NCBI RefSeq assembly: GCF_022662305.1
Contig: NZ_JAKNQH010000001.1
Coordinates: 496,001 to 560,000, forward strand
DNA length: 64,000 nucleotides
Reading direction: 5' to 3'
Origin: Sphingomonas sp. BAUL-RG-20F-R05-02
GTDB lineage: Bacteria; Pseudomonadota; Alphaproteobacteria; Sphingomonadales; Sphingomonadaceae
Made by a program: the position numbers and the translations under genes. A model generated the notes under the pieces. That model was not told the DNA's origin. It saw only the letters and a program-made list of their open reading frames with translations, and searched no databases. Positions within the stretch are counted from its first letter, which is position 1. The number at the start of each line of letters is the position of its first letter. Of this stretch, positions 18,544 to 26,428 are shown piece after piece.

Positions 18544-18904
18544 CACGCACGCTATGCAATCATATGGCTCGACGCAGCAACTATGAAGACTGTCCTGCGC
18601 GGTCATAAAACCTGACTGGTGCACAACGGCAACAATTGCGTGACGCGACGAGGAAGCGCCCCTTCCCACCGGCTGGATCATTACCGGCTTCCCGGTTGTA
18701 CAAGCGGTTCCTGGCCTGAGCGACCAGCGTGGGGCTGCCGCGCAGTGCCGGCGTGGATGTAAGACAACGTGTCAACTGAAGCTTGCGACCCCTTCACGGT
18801 CGCCCTAGGGCATGGCAGCGATAGCGTGTGTTATGACGCACAATGGGGGCAATATGTATGCGCCGAATGATCAATGAGGCGCGGGCCGCTCTTTTGTCGA
18901 TCTG
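18544..18904. other. 361-bp intergenic stretch
   Basis: No gene could be supported on either strand. It contains the upstream region of the DUF6771-like gene and of the DUF3237 gene, and a small GC hairpin (AGGAAG, CGCC, CCTTCC near 18650) of unknown significance. Confidence 0.5.
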
Positions 18905-19417
18905 ATGCCCACCTCCAGCATACCACTCCCTGCAGAAACGTCCGCGCAAAGGCTGGCACCGCAAGCGCCCGCCTTGACACACGTATTCTCGATCCGCGCC
19001 GAGCTTATGCCGCCGGTCGAGCAAGGCGTCGTTGACGGCATGCGCAAAAGGTTCATCGCGATCAGCGGCGGCCGCGTCGATGGACCGCGTTTGCAGGGCG
19101 TCGTTCTGGCGGGTGGCGGCGACTGGCAGACGATTGATCCGACCGGCCGCACCGAAGTCTACGCGCGCTACGCGTTGAAGGCCGGGGACGGGACGGTGAT
19201 CGATGTCAGCAACCCTGGTGTTCGGACAGCGTCGCCAGAGGTGACGGACCAGCTCGTCCGGGGTGAACCGGTCGAAGAAGGCGCCTATTATTTCCGGACC
19301 AGCCCGCGCTTCGATGTTGCGGCGGGCCGACACGAATGGCTTCGACGCAGCGTGTTCGTCGGGCGCGGCATACGCAAACCGAATCACGTCGAGATACATA
19401 TCTTCGCTGTCGGATGA
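18905..19417 (+). CDS. DUF3237 domain protein
   Basis: 170 aa small beta-barrel-type protein. Family features visible: GGDWQTIDPTGRTEVYARYAL around 71-91, a DGTVIDVSNPG stretch, YYFRTSPRFD near 129 and HEWLRRSVFVGRG near the C-terminus. DUF3237 proteins are cytoplasmic and have no established reaction. The first 20 residues are weakly conserved and there is no obvious ribosome-binding site, so the start is uncertain. Monocistronic. Confidence 0.82.
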   Translation: MPTSSIPLPAETSAQRLAPQAPALTHVFSIRAELMPPVEQGVVDGMRKRFIAISGGRVDGPRLQGVVLAGGGDWQTIDPTGRTEVYARYALKAGDGTVIDVSNPGVRTASPEVTDQLVRGEPVEEGAYYFRTSPRFDVAAGRHEWLRRSVFVGRGIRKPNHVEIHIFAVG

Positions 19418-19788
19418 CGGTGCAACGCATCTGTGACGATCGTGTTTTTTGCACCGTCACAGGCAGGCGGCAAAATAGGTCTAACGCTGTTGTCCGCCGC
19501 AGCAATGCGGGTCGAGTCGCATGTCTGCGGTGCGATCCATGCGATGCTCTCCTCCTGCCAACCAGGCGCGTGCCACCGCCACCAAAGGCCATTTCCGCTA
19601 TGGGAAGTCTGTAATCAAATTGGCACGTTCGGGCTCCGCGTCCTGGACGCAAGCCAGCAGTTGCCGCAAATTCGACTGTTACGGGCTCTGCGGTGACGAC
19701 GGCGCCGAGATCGGCATCGGTCTTGCGCGCTTGCGGCACTGTTGATGCGGCCGGAGCCGATCTCTCGTAGTGCTCCCGTGCGTCACGA
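19418..19788. other. 371-bp stretch between DUF3237 and dienelactone hydrolase genes
   Basis: No convincing gene. It contains an inverted repeat (listed separately) 14 bp after the DUF3237 stop. The rest has only short frames without homology or ribosome-binding sites, perhaps decayed coding DNA. Confidence 0.5.
19431..19462 (+). terminator. Inverted repeat CTGTGACG...CGTCACAG after DUF3237
   Basis: Perfect 8-bp arms (19431-19438, 19455-19462); inside, GTG pairs with CAC around a TTTTTTG loop with a 3-nt bulge on the left. Position just after a stop codon suggests a transcript-end hairpin, but there is no 3' T-run, so it could equally be an operator. Confidence 0.35.
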
Positions 19789-20532
19789 TCACCCAAGGGC
19801 GCGGCGGTAGAGTTCCAGCGTCATGGTCATGGCTTGGAGGAACAACGCGGGATCGTAGCGCGGCCCCTCATCCCGCAGGAAGGCATGCTGCGCGTTGAAC
19901 TCGTGCCACGTGTAGCGGGCCCCGACCTCTTCAAGCCGCGCGCGGATGCGCTCCCGCCCGGCGAACGGTACGTGCGGATCTTGTCGGCCCCAAACAAACA
20001 TCGCCTCCGCTCGAAGCTCCGCCATGCGGGCCAGGCTGTCGTCATGGGAGCCCTCACCGAGTGTTCCCGAATGGATGTCGGTTGCGTAGAAGCAGGCGGC
20101 GGCCGACACACGTGGGTCAAGCGCCGCGCGGTAAGCGAGATGCCCGCCAAGGCAGACGCCGAAGGTCGCCAGCCGACCATCACAGGCTGGGTGCTCCGCC
20201 AGCGCGGTCAGCCCCGCTTTGGCATCGGCATCATAGGCATCGATCGATTTGGAAAATTTGAGCGCATTGCCGCGTTCGGTGCCGGCCGAGTCGTATTGCA
20301 ACACCGTGCCCGCCGGCTCGTACTCGTGATACACTTCCGGCACGGCGACAACATAGCCGTTACCGGCCAGCATCGCCGCGAGCCGTCGGATGGGGGACGT
20401 GACCTGGTAGATTTCCGAAAACAGCAAGACACCGGGGAAACACCCGTCAATCGCCGGCCTGGCGATATGCATCCGCATCGCCTGCCCTTCGCCCATGATT
20501 ACGTCCTGCGTTTCATCGCTGCGTAGGATCAA
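19789..20532 (-). CDS. Dienelactone hydrolase family protein
   Basis: 247 aa alpha/beta hydrolase, about the standard length. The nucleophile is the cysteine of FGVCLGGHLA, the acid is Asp in WGRQDPHVP and the base is His in NAQHAFLRDEG, the complete Cys-Asp-His triad of dienelactone hydrolases. Cytoplasmic; the natural ester or lactone substrate is unknown. The likely start is a TTG at 20532 preceded by GGAGAG seven bases upstream. Not in an operon. Confidence 0.88.
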   Translation of the reverse strand: MILRSDETQDVIMGEGQAMRMHIARPAIDGCFPGVLLFSEIYQVTSPIRRLAAMLAGNGYVVAVPEVYHEYEPAGTVLQYDSAGTERGNALKFSKSIDAYDADAKAGLTALAEHPACDGRLATFGVCLGGHLAYRAALDPRVSAAACFYATDIHSGTLGEGSHDDSLARMAELRAEAMFVWGRQDPHVPFAGRERIRARLEEVGARYTWHEFNAQHAFLRDEGPRYDPALFLQAMTMTLELYRRALG

Positions 20533-20806
20533 CTGCCGCTCTCCGCCTTCGAAGTATCGGCAGCGCGTGCTATTTCAGGGAACCACCGTCAAGCGGCAGC
20601 GACTATCGGCATCTAATCACCAATGCGTGGGGCGCCAAACCGCACCGGACGCGGCGAAAAGCTCGGTGAGGTAACAGAACAGCGCACCGAAGCCGACCAA
20701 TCGCTGAACCTGCCACCGCACCGCCAGGAGGATCGGCTTCTTGTAACGCTCCAGCTCTGCTGCCGGTGGACAATATGTCTCTGATTGCTGCTAAGGCGCA
20801 CGCGGT

Positions 20807-22888
20807 ATGTCCCGGAACGATCGCCGCCCCTTCTTCATCCTTCTTGCGTTGGTCGCGGTGGCGCTGGTCGCGGCCGGACTCTGGCTGATGCTGGCGCTCG
20901 GTTGGTTCAGGACGAAGCCGACGCCGTTTGGTTGGCCGGTCTCGCTCACCATCATGGCGGGAGACGGTAACAGCGGCGATGCGGACGGCGTGGGCAAAAC
21001 GGCACGCTTTGGCGACCCATTCGGAATCGCGATCGACTCCCGCGGCGCACTGTACGTGGCCGATGCGGGAGCAATCGGCCGCATCCGGCGGATTGATCGA
21101 GATGGCACGGTTACGACGCTACCGGGCAAATTCGATAGCCCCTCCGGCTTGGCGCTCGATCGTGCAGGCGATATTCTGGTCGCCGATACCGCCGCCAACA
21201 CCGTGCGCAAGATCAGCCCGGATGGTATCGTGAGCACGCTGGCGGGAGACGGAACCGCCGGGTATCGCGACGGCGCAGCAAGACAGGCACGTTTCAACGG
21301 TCCGATCGGGCTCACGACTGACGCCAAGGGGAACGTCTATGTCGCGGATACTTACAACGATCGTATTCGCGTCATCACCACCGATGGCCAGGTGCGGACG
21401 CTCGCGGGTCAGGCGGCACCAGGCCTTGCGGATGGACCGGGCGCATCGGCGGCGTTCGATACACCGACCGGCATCGCACTGGACCGCGAAGGCATGCTGC
21501 TGGTCGCGGACAGCGGCAATCACGCAATCCGGCGGGTGACGCCGAACGGCGACGTCCTGACGCTCGCTCGCACCGACGCCGATGATGGTGCCGATCTGCT
21601 GAATGGTGTGGTCGGTCTGGCACCCACGTGGGACGGCTTCATCTATGCCGCTTCCTACAAACGGGGGCGGATCGTACAGGTATCGCCGTCGGGTGCACTC
21701 CGCGTGCTGACCGGGCCAGGAGCATTGCCCGCCGGCAATGCCGCCGTCCGCTTCGTCGGTCCTGCCGGAGTCGCGATCGACAAGGCAGGCACGCTCTACG
21801 TTGCCGACGCTTCGGCGCGCCTGGTTGCAAAGCTAGGCCCGCGACGCACCAATGCGGGGCCCGTCGCCACGGCATTTCCGCTCGTCCCGGCACCGACCCT
21901 AATTCATGCGCGGGCGGTTCCATGGCCCGTCGCACCGCAGATGAGCTGGCACGAAGTGGTCGGCGATCTCGGCGAAGTACGCGGCAATTATACGGGTGAG
22001 AGCCGTGATCACCTTCACGCCGGCCTCGACGTTAGTGCTCCACCGGGACAAATGGTGCTCGCCGCCGCTGCCGAGACGGTGCGAGATCCGCTGCCGACCT
22101 CCGATTTCGATGGCTTGACCGAAAGTCTGCGGATCGACGCGATGACGTACATCCACATGCGTGTCGGCCGCTCCGCGAACGGCGGCCCGCTTGACCCCGC
22201 GCATTTCGAACTGCTGCGCGATGCGTCGGGGCGCGTCACTCGCGTCCGGGTCAAGCGTGGTACCCGCTTTGAGGTCGGGGATCCGCTCGGCACGATCAAT
22301 CGTATGGCGCATGTCCATCTTGAACTCGGCGTGCCTCGCGGCAAGGTCAATGCGCTGCTGCTGCACTTCCCCGGCTTCGCCGACCACGTCGCGCCACATA
22401 TCGACGGTGTACAACTCTTCGACGGCGCGGGCATGCGCCTGACCGCGCGGCAGGACGGCCGCGTTGTCGTGCCCGCGACCGCTGGTCCGATCAGCATCGT
22501 CGCCGACGCCTGGGATCAGGTGGACGGCAACGCGGCGCGTCGCCGCCTCGGACTATATGCCGCAGGCTATCAGATCCTCACTGCCGGTGGGACGCCAATG
22601 CCCGGTTTCGAGCAGCCTCGCATCACCATCGAATTTGACCGCATGCCCACCGCGCCGGATGCCGCGAAGATCGCCTATGCCCCCGCTAGTGGAGATACCG
22701 TGCACAGCGAGCAACGAACACGCTTTTTATACGTCGTATCCAACGTCATCCGGCACGGCCACGCCGAACGGGTCGGCTGGAACCCCGCGACTTTGCCACA
22801 TGGTCACTACACCATCCGGATCTATGCCGCCGATCATGCCGGCAATGTCGCTGCGACCGGTCGGGATCTTCCCGTCACGATCCAGTGA
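20807..22888 (+). CDS. NHL-repeat beta-propeller fused to an M23-like metallopeptidase domain
   Basis: 693 aa. Residues 9-32 form one hydrophobic helix (signal anchor), so the rest is periplasmic. Residues about 45-345 hold NHL repeats (repeated GIAxDxxGxLYVADxxxxxIRxI units), a propeller that usually binds protein or glycan. Residues about 395-520 carry M23 (LytM) signatures: HAGLD gives H404 and D408, H450 lies in YIHMRVG, and AHVHLELG gives H502-x-H504, which matches the full zinc and catalytic set. A beta-rich tail follows. It could be an active peptidoglycan or peptide hydrolase steered by the propeller. I know no named protein with this order. Confidence 0.8.
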   Translation: MSRNDRRPFFILLALVAVALVAAGLWLMLALGWFRTKPTPFGWPVSLTIMAGDGNSGDADGVGKTARFGDPFGIAIDSRGALYVADAGAIGRIRRIDRDGTVTTLPGKFDSPSGLALDRAGDILVADTAANTVRKISPDGIVSTLAGDGTAGYRDGAARQARFNGPIGLTTDAKGNVYVADTYNDRIRVITTDGQVRTLAGQAAPGLADGPGASAAFDTPTGIALDREGMLLVADSGNHAIRRVTPNGDVLTLARTDADDGADLLNGVVGLAPTWDGFIYAASYKRGRIVQVSPSGALRVLTGPGALPAGNAAVRFVGPAGVAIDKAGTLYVADASARLVAKLGPRRTNAGPVATAFPLVPAPTLIHARAVPWPVAPQMSWHEVVGDLGEVRGNYTGESRDHLHAGLDVSAPPGQMVLAAAAETVRDPLPTSDFDGLTESLRIDAMTYIHMRVGRSANGGPLDPAHFELLRDASGRVTRVRVKRGTRFEVGDPLGTINRMAHVHLELGVPRGKVNALLLHFPGFADHVAPHIDGVQLFDGAGMRLTARQDGRVVVPATAGPISIVADAWDQVDGNAARRRLGLYAAGYQILTAGGTPMPGFEQPRITIEFDRMPTAPDAAKIAYAPASGDTVHSEQRTRFLYVVSNVIRHGHAERVGWNPATLPHGHYTIRIYAADHAGNVAATGRDLPVTIQ

Positions 22889-23039
22889 TGCGGATCGCAT
22901 TTTGGACGCGGCAACGAAACCCTTAGCCAGTCTCAAAGCGCAGCACTGGCTTCCATCATTTCGTCGTGCCGCATCGTTACGCAACCGCATCGTACCAGAA
23001 GCCGTTCTCAGGCACCATCGACGTAGCTGGAAAGTCCTC

Positions 23040-23552
23040 ATGCCAAAACCACCTTCCGGCCAGCGCACGCTAGCAGTCGTATTTGGCGCTGCTGTCCGCC
23101 CGGATGGCAGCGCGAGCCCCGCATTGGCGCGTCGCGTCGGCTATGCCGCAGCAGTTGCCCAAGCCGATCCAAATGTGGATCTGTTTCTTTCTGGCGGGAC
23201 TGGTGCATACCCGCCATCCGAGGCGGCGGTGATGGCGGATCTTCTGGCCGGGGCAGTCTCTGCCGAGCGGCTGATCCTGGACGAGGACAGCGTCGACACG
23301 CTGGAGACAGTCCGCGCCGCCGCCGCGCATGCCCGTGCCAATGGTTACGCGATGATCCTGACCTGCACCGACGCCTATCATCAACCACGAGTAGGGATGC
23401 TGTTCCGGCTGCTCGGACTCGCCAGCCGGCCGGTTCGTCTTGCCGCGCGCGGGCCGCGACAGTTACGCTTGAAGATGTGGCTCCGCGAAGGGGCAGCAAT
23501 TCCCTACGATCTCGTCGCCGGGATAGGCGCGGCGTGGCGCGGGCGAGCATAG
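23040..23552 (+). CDS. YdcF family protein (DUF218)
   Basis: 170 aa DUF218 protein. AVVFGAAVRPDGSASPALARRV (split over the first strand and helix), FLSGGTGAYPPSEAAVMADLL, ILDEDSVDTLETVRAA and LTCTDAYHQPRV are the conserved blocks. Related proteins bind nucleotides such as SAM or act in envelope or vancomycin-resistance contexts; no reaction is established. Unlike SanA/ElyC it lacks an N-terminal membrane anchor. The ATG at 23040 follows GGAAAG and lies 151 bp after the NHL-M23 gene; the frame continues upstream, but that DNA belongs to the other gene. Confidence 0.8.
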   Translation: MPKPPSGQRTLAVVFGAAVRPDGSASPALARRVGYAAAVAQADPNVDLFLSGGTGAYPPSEAAVMADLLAGAVSAERLILDEDSVDTLETVRAAAAHARANGYAMILTCTDAYHQPRVGMLFRLLGLASRPVRLAARGPRQLRLKMWLREGAAIPYDLVAGIGAAWRGRA

Positions 23553-23616
23553 GGTGCATAGCTGACAATCACCAAGGCTGCTGCTGCCTCCGTCCATCTG
23601 GCGGCGGTGGCGCCTG

Positions 23617-23886
23617 TCAGCGTGTTCGCGTGTCTCGCGCTATTCGGTATGGACCGACCCGCGCTGATAGACGCTTTCCTCTCCAGGAAAGGCGTACAAG
23701 CCCTTCCGTCACCAACACATCGACCGCAGCGTGGACGACGGGCATCGCGTCCCGCCACGTGGCAATCACGCCCTGCGTATCTCCTGCCGTGATCGCGCGT
23801 GCGACCTCGCTTGGGCAGACCGTCGCTTCGGGCGCACGCGCGGCGAGTAGCGCAAGCGTAGCCGCCCGCGCATCCGCCAAGTTCAC
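23617..23886 (-). CDS. DUF3253 domain protein
   Basis: 89 aa. Family hallmarks: LLAARAPEATVCPSEVARAI, WRDAMPVVHAAVDVL and a C-terminal GPYRI. The fold is a small winged helix, so nucleic-acid binding is plausible but unproven. Its ATG overlaps the stop of the UVR-motif gene (ATGA), so the two form a coupled pair, which hints at a shared DNA-related role. Confidence 0.85.
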   Translation of the reverse strand: MNLADARAATLALLAARAPEATVCPSEVARAITAGDTQGVIATWRDAMPVVHAAVDVLVTEGLVRLSWRGKRLSARVGPYRIARDTRTR

Positions 23887-24173
23887 GGCCGGCGGGACCG
23901 GCCACGCGAAGTCCGGCCGGTTGTCATCAGGTCAGGTTTGGGCGGCGGTTGCCAGCCCTGTGGAGGTACAACGCGTTGCTGGCTGGTTCCGAGCCCCATC
24001 GACCCCGGTTGCTGGCGTTCCAAACCCGCACCGATGGCCTGTTCGGCTTCGTTCGCGCTCGCGCCGCCGCGCATCAGGCTGATCCGGTCGCGGCACCGCT
24101 TCGCCTCCTCGAAATCCAGTGCCTGGGCCGCAGCATCCATGCGCTGTTGCAGATCCTCGATCGTTTCCATCAT
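23883..24173 (-). CDS. UvrB/UvrC-motif small protein
   Basis: 96 aa from the ATG at 24173. Residues 2-37 (METIEDLQQRMDAAAQALDF then EEAKRCRDRISLM) form a UVR helical hairpin, the segment through which UvrB and UvrC bind each other; a Gln/Pro-rich, then Arg-rich tail follows. Stand-alone UVR proteins of this kind are common in sphingomonads and have no defined function. Longer in-frame starts at 24197 (ATG) and 24209 (TTG) exist; none has a clear ribosome-binding site. Coupled to the DUF3253 gene. Confidence 0.75.
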   Translation of the reverse strand: MMETIEDLQQRMDAAAQALDFEEAKRCRDRISLMRGGASANEAEQAIGAGLERQQPGSMGLGTSQQRVVPPQGWQPPPKPDLMTTGRTSRGRSRRP

Positions 24174-24246
24174 GACGGCCAAACGCGCGACCGACATCTT
24201 TGGCCGCAATGCTCACGCGCCGCTAAGCCGCGGGCGCTTCAACTGT

Positions 24247-24930
24247 TCAGCTTCCCTGGCGACCTTGGTGCACTGGCGCGGTTTTCGCCACGGGCACGAG
24301 GATCAACGTGCGCCCCTCAACACGCCAGGATGCAAGTTGAGACAGGAAATTCATGCCGAGAATGTCGGTATGCCCGAGCGCTGGCGAGATGACGACCTTC
24401 AACCCGCGCGCCCTGATGCCACCGAGGCTGAGATGATCGATCGTGCCTGTCTCGGCGCGGATGATCCCGTTTGCGGTCTGCATCATCACTGGCATCAAGC
24501 CCATATTTCGCGCAACCGATGCGAGATCAGCCGTTTCGCTCGACAGAGCAGTCACGGTCGCACCGCTGTCGATCAGCATGCGACGTGGCACTCCATTGAT
24601 GGCCGCCGCAGCCCAGAAGTGGCCGTCCAGCGCCATGGGAACGCGAACCTCGCGGCCCGCGACTGTCTGGGCATCCAGCCCCAACCGCGAACTGATCCGG
24701 GCGAGACCAGGTTCGTATGGGGCCTGCTGCAAAACCATAAACAGGCACAGCGCCAGCAACGTCACGGAAAACAGCGCCCGAAGTATGCGGCCTACGTAAG
24801 GAACGCGAAACAACAGCGAGAGCAGTACGGCAGCACCCAGAGCATATAGCGCAAGATGCTGCCACTGCGGGTTAATGACAATGCCTCTGGCGGCGACGTT
24901 GGAAATCGTGTCGATCTGGCCGGCCCTCAC
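24247..24930 (-). CDS. TIGR02281-type membrane-anchored aspartic protease (retropepsin-like)
   Basis: 227 aa. Two hydrophobic helices (about 25-42 and 50-66) anchor a periplasmic retropepsin-like domain. MLIDSGATVTAL near 120 is the catalytic D-S-G-A motif (one Asp per monomer, so an active enzyme would be a dimer), and HTDILGMNFLSQLASW near 190 is the conserved family block. Substrate unknown in this clade. Lies 73 bp upstream of the UVR gene in the same direction. Confidence 0.87.
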   Translation of the reverse strand: MRAGQIDTISNVAARGIVINPQWQHLALYALGAAVLLSLLFRVPYVGRILRALFSVTLLALCLFMVLQQAPYEPGLARISSRLGLDAQTVAGREVRVPMALDGHFWAAAAINGVPRRMLIDSGATVTALSSETADLASVARNMGLMPVMMQTANGIIRAETGTIDHLSLGGIRARGLKVVISPALGHTDILGMNFLSQLASWRVEGRTLILVPVAKTAPVHQGRQGS

Positions 24931-25312
24931 TATCGCTGCATGCCTAGACGCCGCGAAACTTGCTTTGCATCGCCTCCACGTTACGTCGGCTATGCCTGCA
25001 CATGGAAATCGAAGCGCTGCCGGTTCTCCGCGCGCACCGTAACGGTTGCCAGACCGATACGCTGCTGTGCCTCACTCCAGGCGGTTCGGTTCCGGTCACC
25101 ATCCTAGCTTAGGCTGTTAACAGACCGCGTCTTCAGCGGTTCCCAAGGTCGCCTGAACGCCGAACCTGGTTTGCCTGATGAATGGGTCCGCCAAGCTGGC
25201 GCATCTCGACGAACCATGCGCGTCTCGCAACCACGCAGCATTCATATTTGTCTGCAGCGTCCTTGATTCTCAGGAACATGGCCACATATCTCCCTCACTG
25301 TTCAACAACGGA

Positions 25313-25320
25313 AAGGAGGT
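25313..25320 (+). promoter_or_regulatory. Perfect Shine-Dalgarno AAGGAGGT
   Basis: AAGGAGGT lies exactly six bases before the ATG at 25327. It is the best ribosome-binding site I saw in the window and is the main reason to take the following mini-ORF seriously. Confidence 0.7.
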
Positions 25321-25326
25321 GGTCGA

Positions 25327-25401
25327 ATGTCTCATTGTCTCACGCCGCTCGCGGCACATCTGATGGACGCGACCTCCGCTGCGGGGGATATCCGCGCCTG
25401 A
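25327..25401 (+). CDS. 24-codon mini-ORF with optimal ribosome-binding site
   Basis: Encodes 24 residues starting MSHCLTPLAAHLMDA and ending GDIRA. There is no family match. Support comes from the perfect AAGGAGGT six bases upstream and a 12-bp GC-rich hairpin 26 bp after the stop, which together look like a complete small transcription unit. It may be a leader-type peptide or small regulatory RNA with a short ORF rather than a functional protein. Confidence 0.45.
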   Translation: MSHCLTPLAAHLMDATSAAGDIRA

Positions 25402-25427
25402 CGATCCCTCGTGATCGGCTGACAATG

Positions 25428-25457
25428 GAAGGGCCGTCCTGCAAAGGGCGGCCCTTC
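25428..25457 (+). terminator. 12-bp GC-rich stem-loop after the mini-ORF
   Basis: GAAGGGCCGTCC (25428-25439) pairs with GGGCGGCCCTTC (25446-25457) over 12 bp with one G-U pair and a TGCAAA loop. The following sequence (GATTATCTG) has only a poor T-run, so termination would be weak or the stem has another RNA role. Confidence 0.55.
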
Positions 25458-25907
25458 GATTATCTGACGACGAGGATTGGCGAAATACCGCTGAGTTCGC
25501 GAGGCACATACCTCGTAAAGCGGCGCTGCTGATCCGGTCGCCTGTCAGCAGCCAGCCACTCATCCAATCGCCCGTGTTCGCACAGAGCGGCGCGACATAT
25601 GTGAGCGCTCCAAGGTAGGTAGCGCGACATCCTAACTGCGGCTGCCGCTTTTGGCGTGGTAGAGCATGACGGGTCGCGTGTCGTTGGTTTCCCAGCCACA
25701 AAGCCAGACCTGTAGGCTAAAGTCGGCAGCCACGCAGACGCCGCTCCGCCACACGTTCTCTGGCGGTTGATGACGAACGAGCAAATGTTGGTTAATGCTC
25801 CGCCATTGCGCCGGAAGGTTTGTGTTGGCTCCTGCCAGTCTATCTCCTGCTGCAGTTTAAGGTGATTTTGGCGTGACGGCGCCACGGTCGCGCCGTACTG
25901 GAGCACG

Positions 25908-26315
25908 ATGACCGGCTACCGCCTCGCACTGCACCAACAGCGCACGCTTGCGCTTGTGCTGGTGGTCGTTGCGCTGCTTGCTCGGATGCTGATTCCGACC
26001 GGGTACATGCCGGTCGTTCAGGGCAGTAGCTTCGTGATGGTGCTCTGCCCCGGCCAAGGTGCGATGCCGATGGCGCATGCGACGATGCCCGGTATGGATC
26101 ATGCCGGCGATCACCACGACCCCAAGCCGATGGCGGATGGGATTTGCGGCTTTGCCGGCGTCGCGATGGCTGCGACATCGGTGACCGATCCGATTGTACT
26201 CGCGCTCGCCATCCTGTTCATCGTCGCAACCGTGTTCCGGCGGCCACCACCACCGCTGGTTGCACCGATGCGCTTCGGCTGGCCGCCGCGAACCGGACCA
26301 CCCCTGCCCGCCTGA
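25908..26315 (+). CDS. DUF2946 family protein, Met/His-rich
   Basis: 135 aa. An N-terminal membrane helix (about 12-28) with the typical LIPTGYMPV, then a Cys (LCPGQG) and a loop rich in Met and His (MPMAHATMPGMDHAGDHH), a second Cys (GICGFAG) and a second helix near 92-108. DUF2946 genes commonly neighbour copper or siderophore TonB receptors; the Met/His loop suggests metal binding, probably copper, by composition. CTGGAGCACG precedes the ATG. A hairpin with T-run separates it from the receptor gene downstream. Confidence 0.8.
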   Translation: MTGYRLALHQQRTLALVLVVVALLARMLIPTGYMPVVQGSSFVMVLCPGQGAMPMAHATMPGMDHAGDHHDPKPMADGICGFAGVAMAATSVTDPIVLALAILFIVATVFRRPPPPLVAPMRFGWPPRTGPPLPA

Positions 26316-26351
26316 CCGGCCGCGACATCGCGCCGGACCGAGAGTGATCGA

Positions 26352-26376
26352 CCGTCGCACATGCCGCGACGGTTTT
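26352..26376 (+). terminator. Rho-independent-like terminator or attenuator
   Basis: CCGTCGC (26352-26358), loop ACATGCC, GCGACGG (26366-26372), then TTTTCTT. It follows the DUF2946 stop by 36 bp and precedes the receptor ATG by 53 bp, so it ends the DUF2946 transcript or modulates readthrough into the receptor operon. Confidence 0.6.
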
Positions 26377-26428
26377 CTTCGGCGCGGCCGGCGGTGTTGC
26401 ACCGCGGCCCGATCAACAGGGTTATCGC

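Larger units (their letters stand above)
24931..25907. other. Near-1-kb region with little coding content
   Basis: Apart from the 24-codon ORF and hairpin listed separately, I could support no gene. Two unsupported frames deserve mention: a 36-codon plus-strand ORF at 25002-25112 and a minus-strand stretch open for about 70 codons (25632-25855) with protein-like composition but no ATG start. They could be remnants of decayed genes. This is the longest sparse stretch in the window. Confidence 0.6.

Noticed and set aside
20620..20790. Hydrophobic minus-strand frame (e.g. LVGFGALFCYLTELF) upstream of the NHL-M23 gene
   Set aside because: A stop codon directly precedes it and there is no start codon; it overlaps the likely promoter of the plus-strand gene.
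23617..24209. Possible frameshifted single gene made of the DUF3253 and UVR-motif genes
   Set aside because: Each matches a complete small family and the junction is a normal ATGA overlap.
25002..25112. 36-codon plus-strand ORF starting MEIEALPVLRAH
   Set aside because: No ribosome-binding site, no homology and no coupled neighbour.
25632..25855. Minus-strand stretch open for about 70 codons with protein-like content (e.g. FSLQVWLCGWETNDTRPVM)
   Set aside because: No ATG, GTG or TTG with a ribosome-binding site at its beginning and no family recognised; could be a gene remnant but not annotated as a gene.
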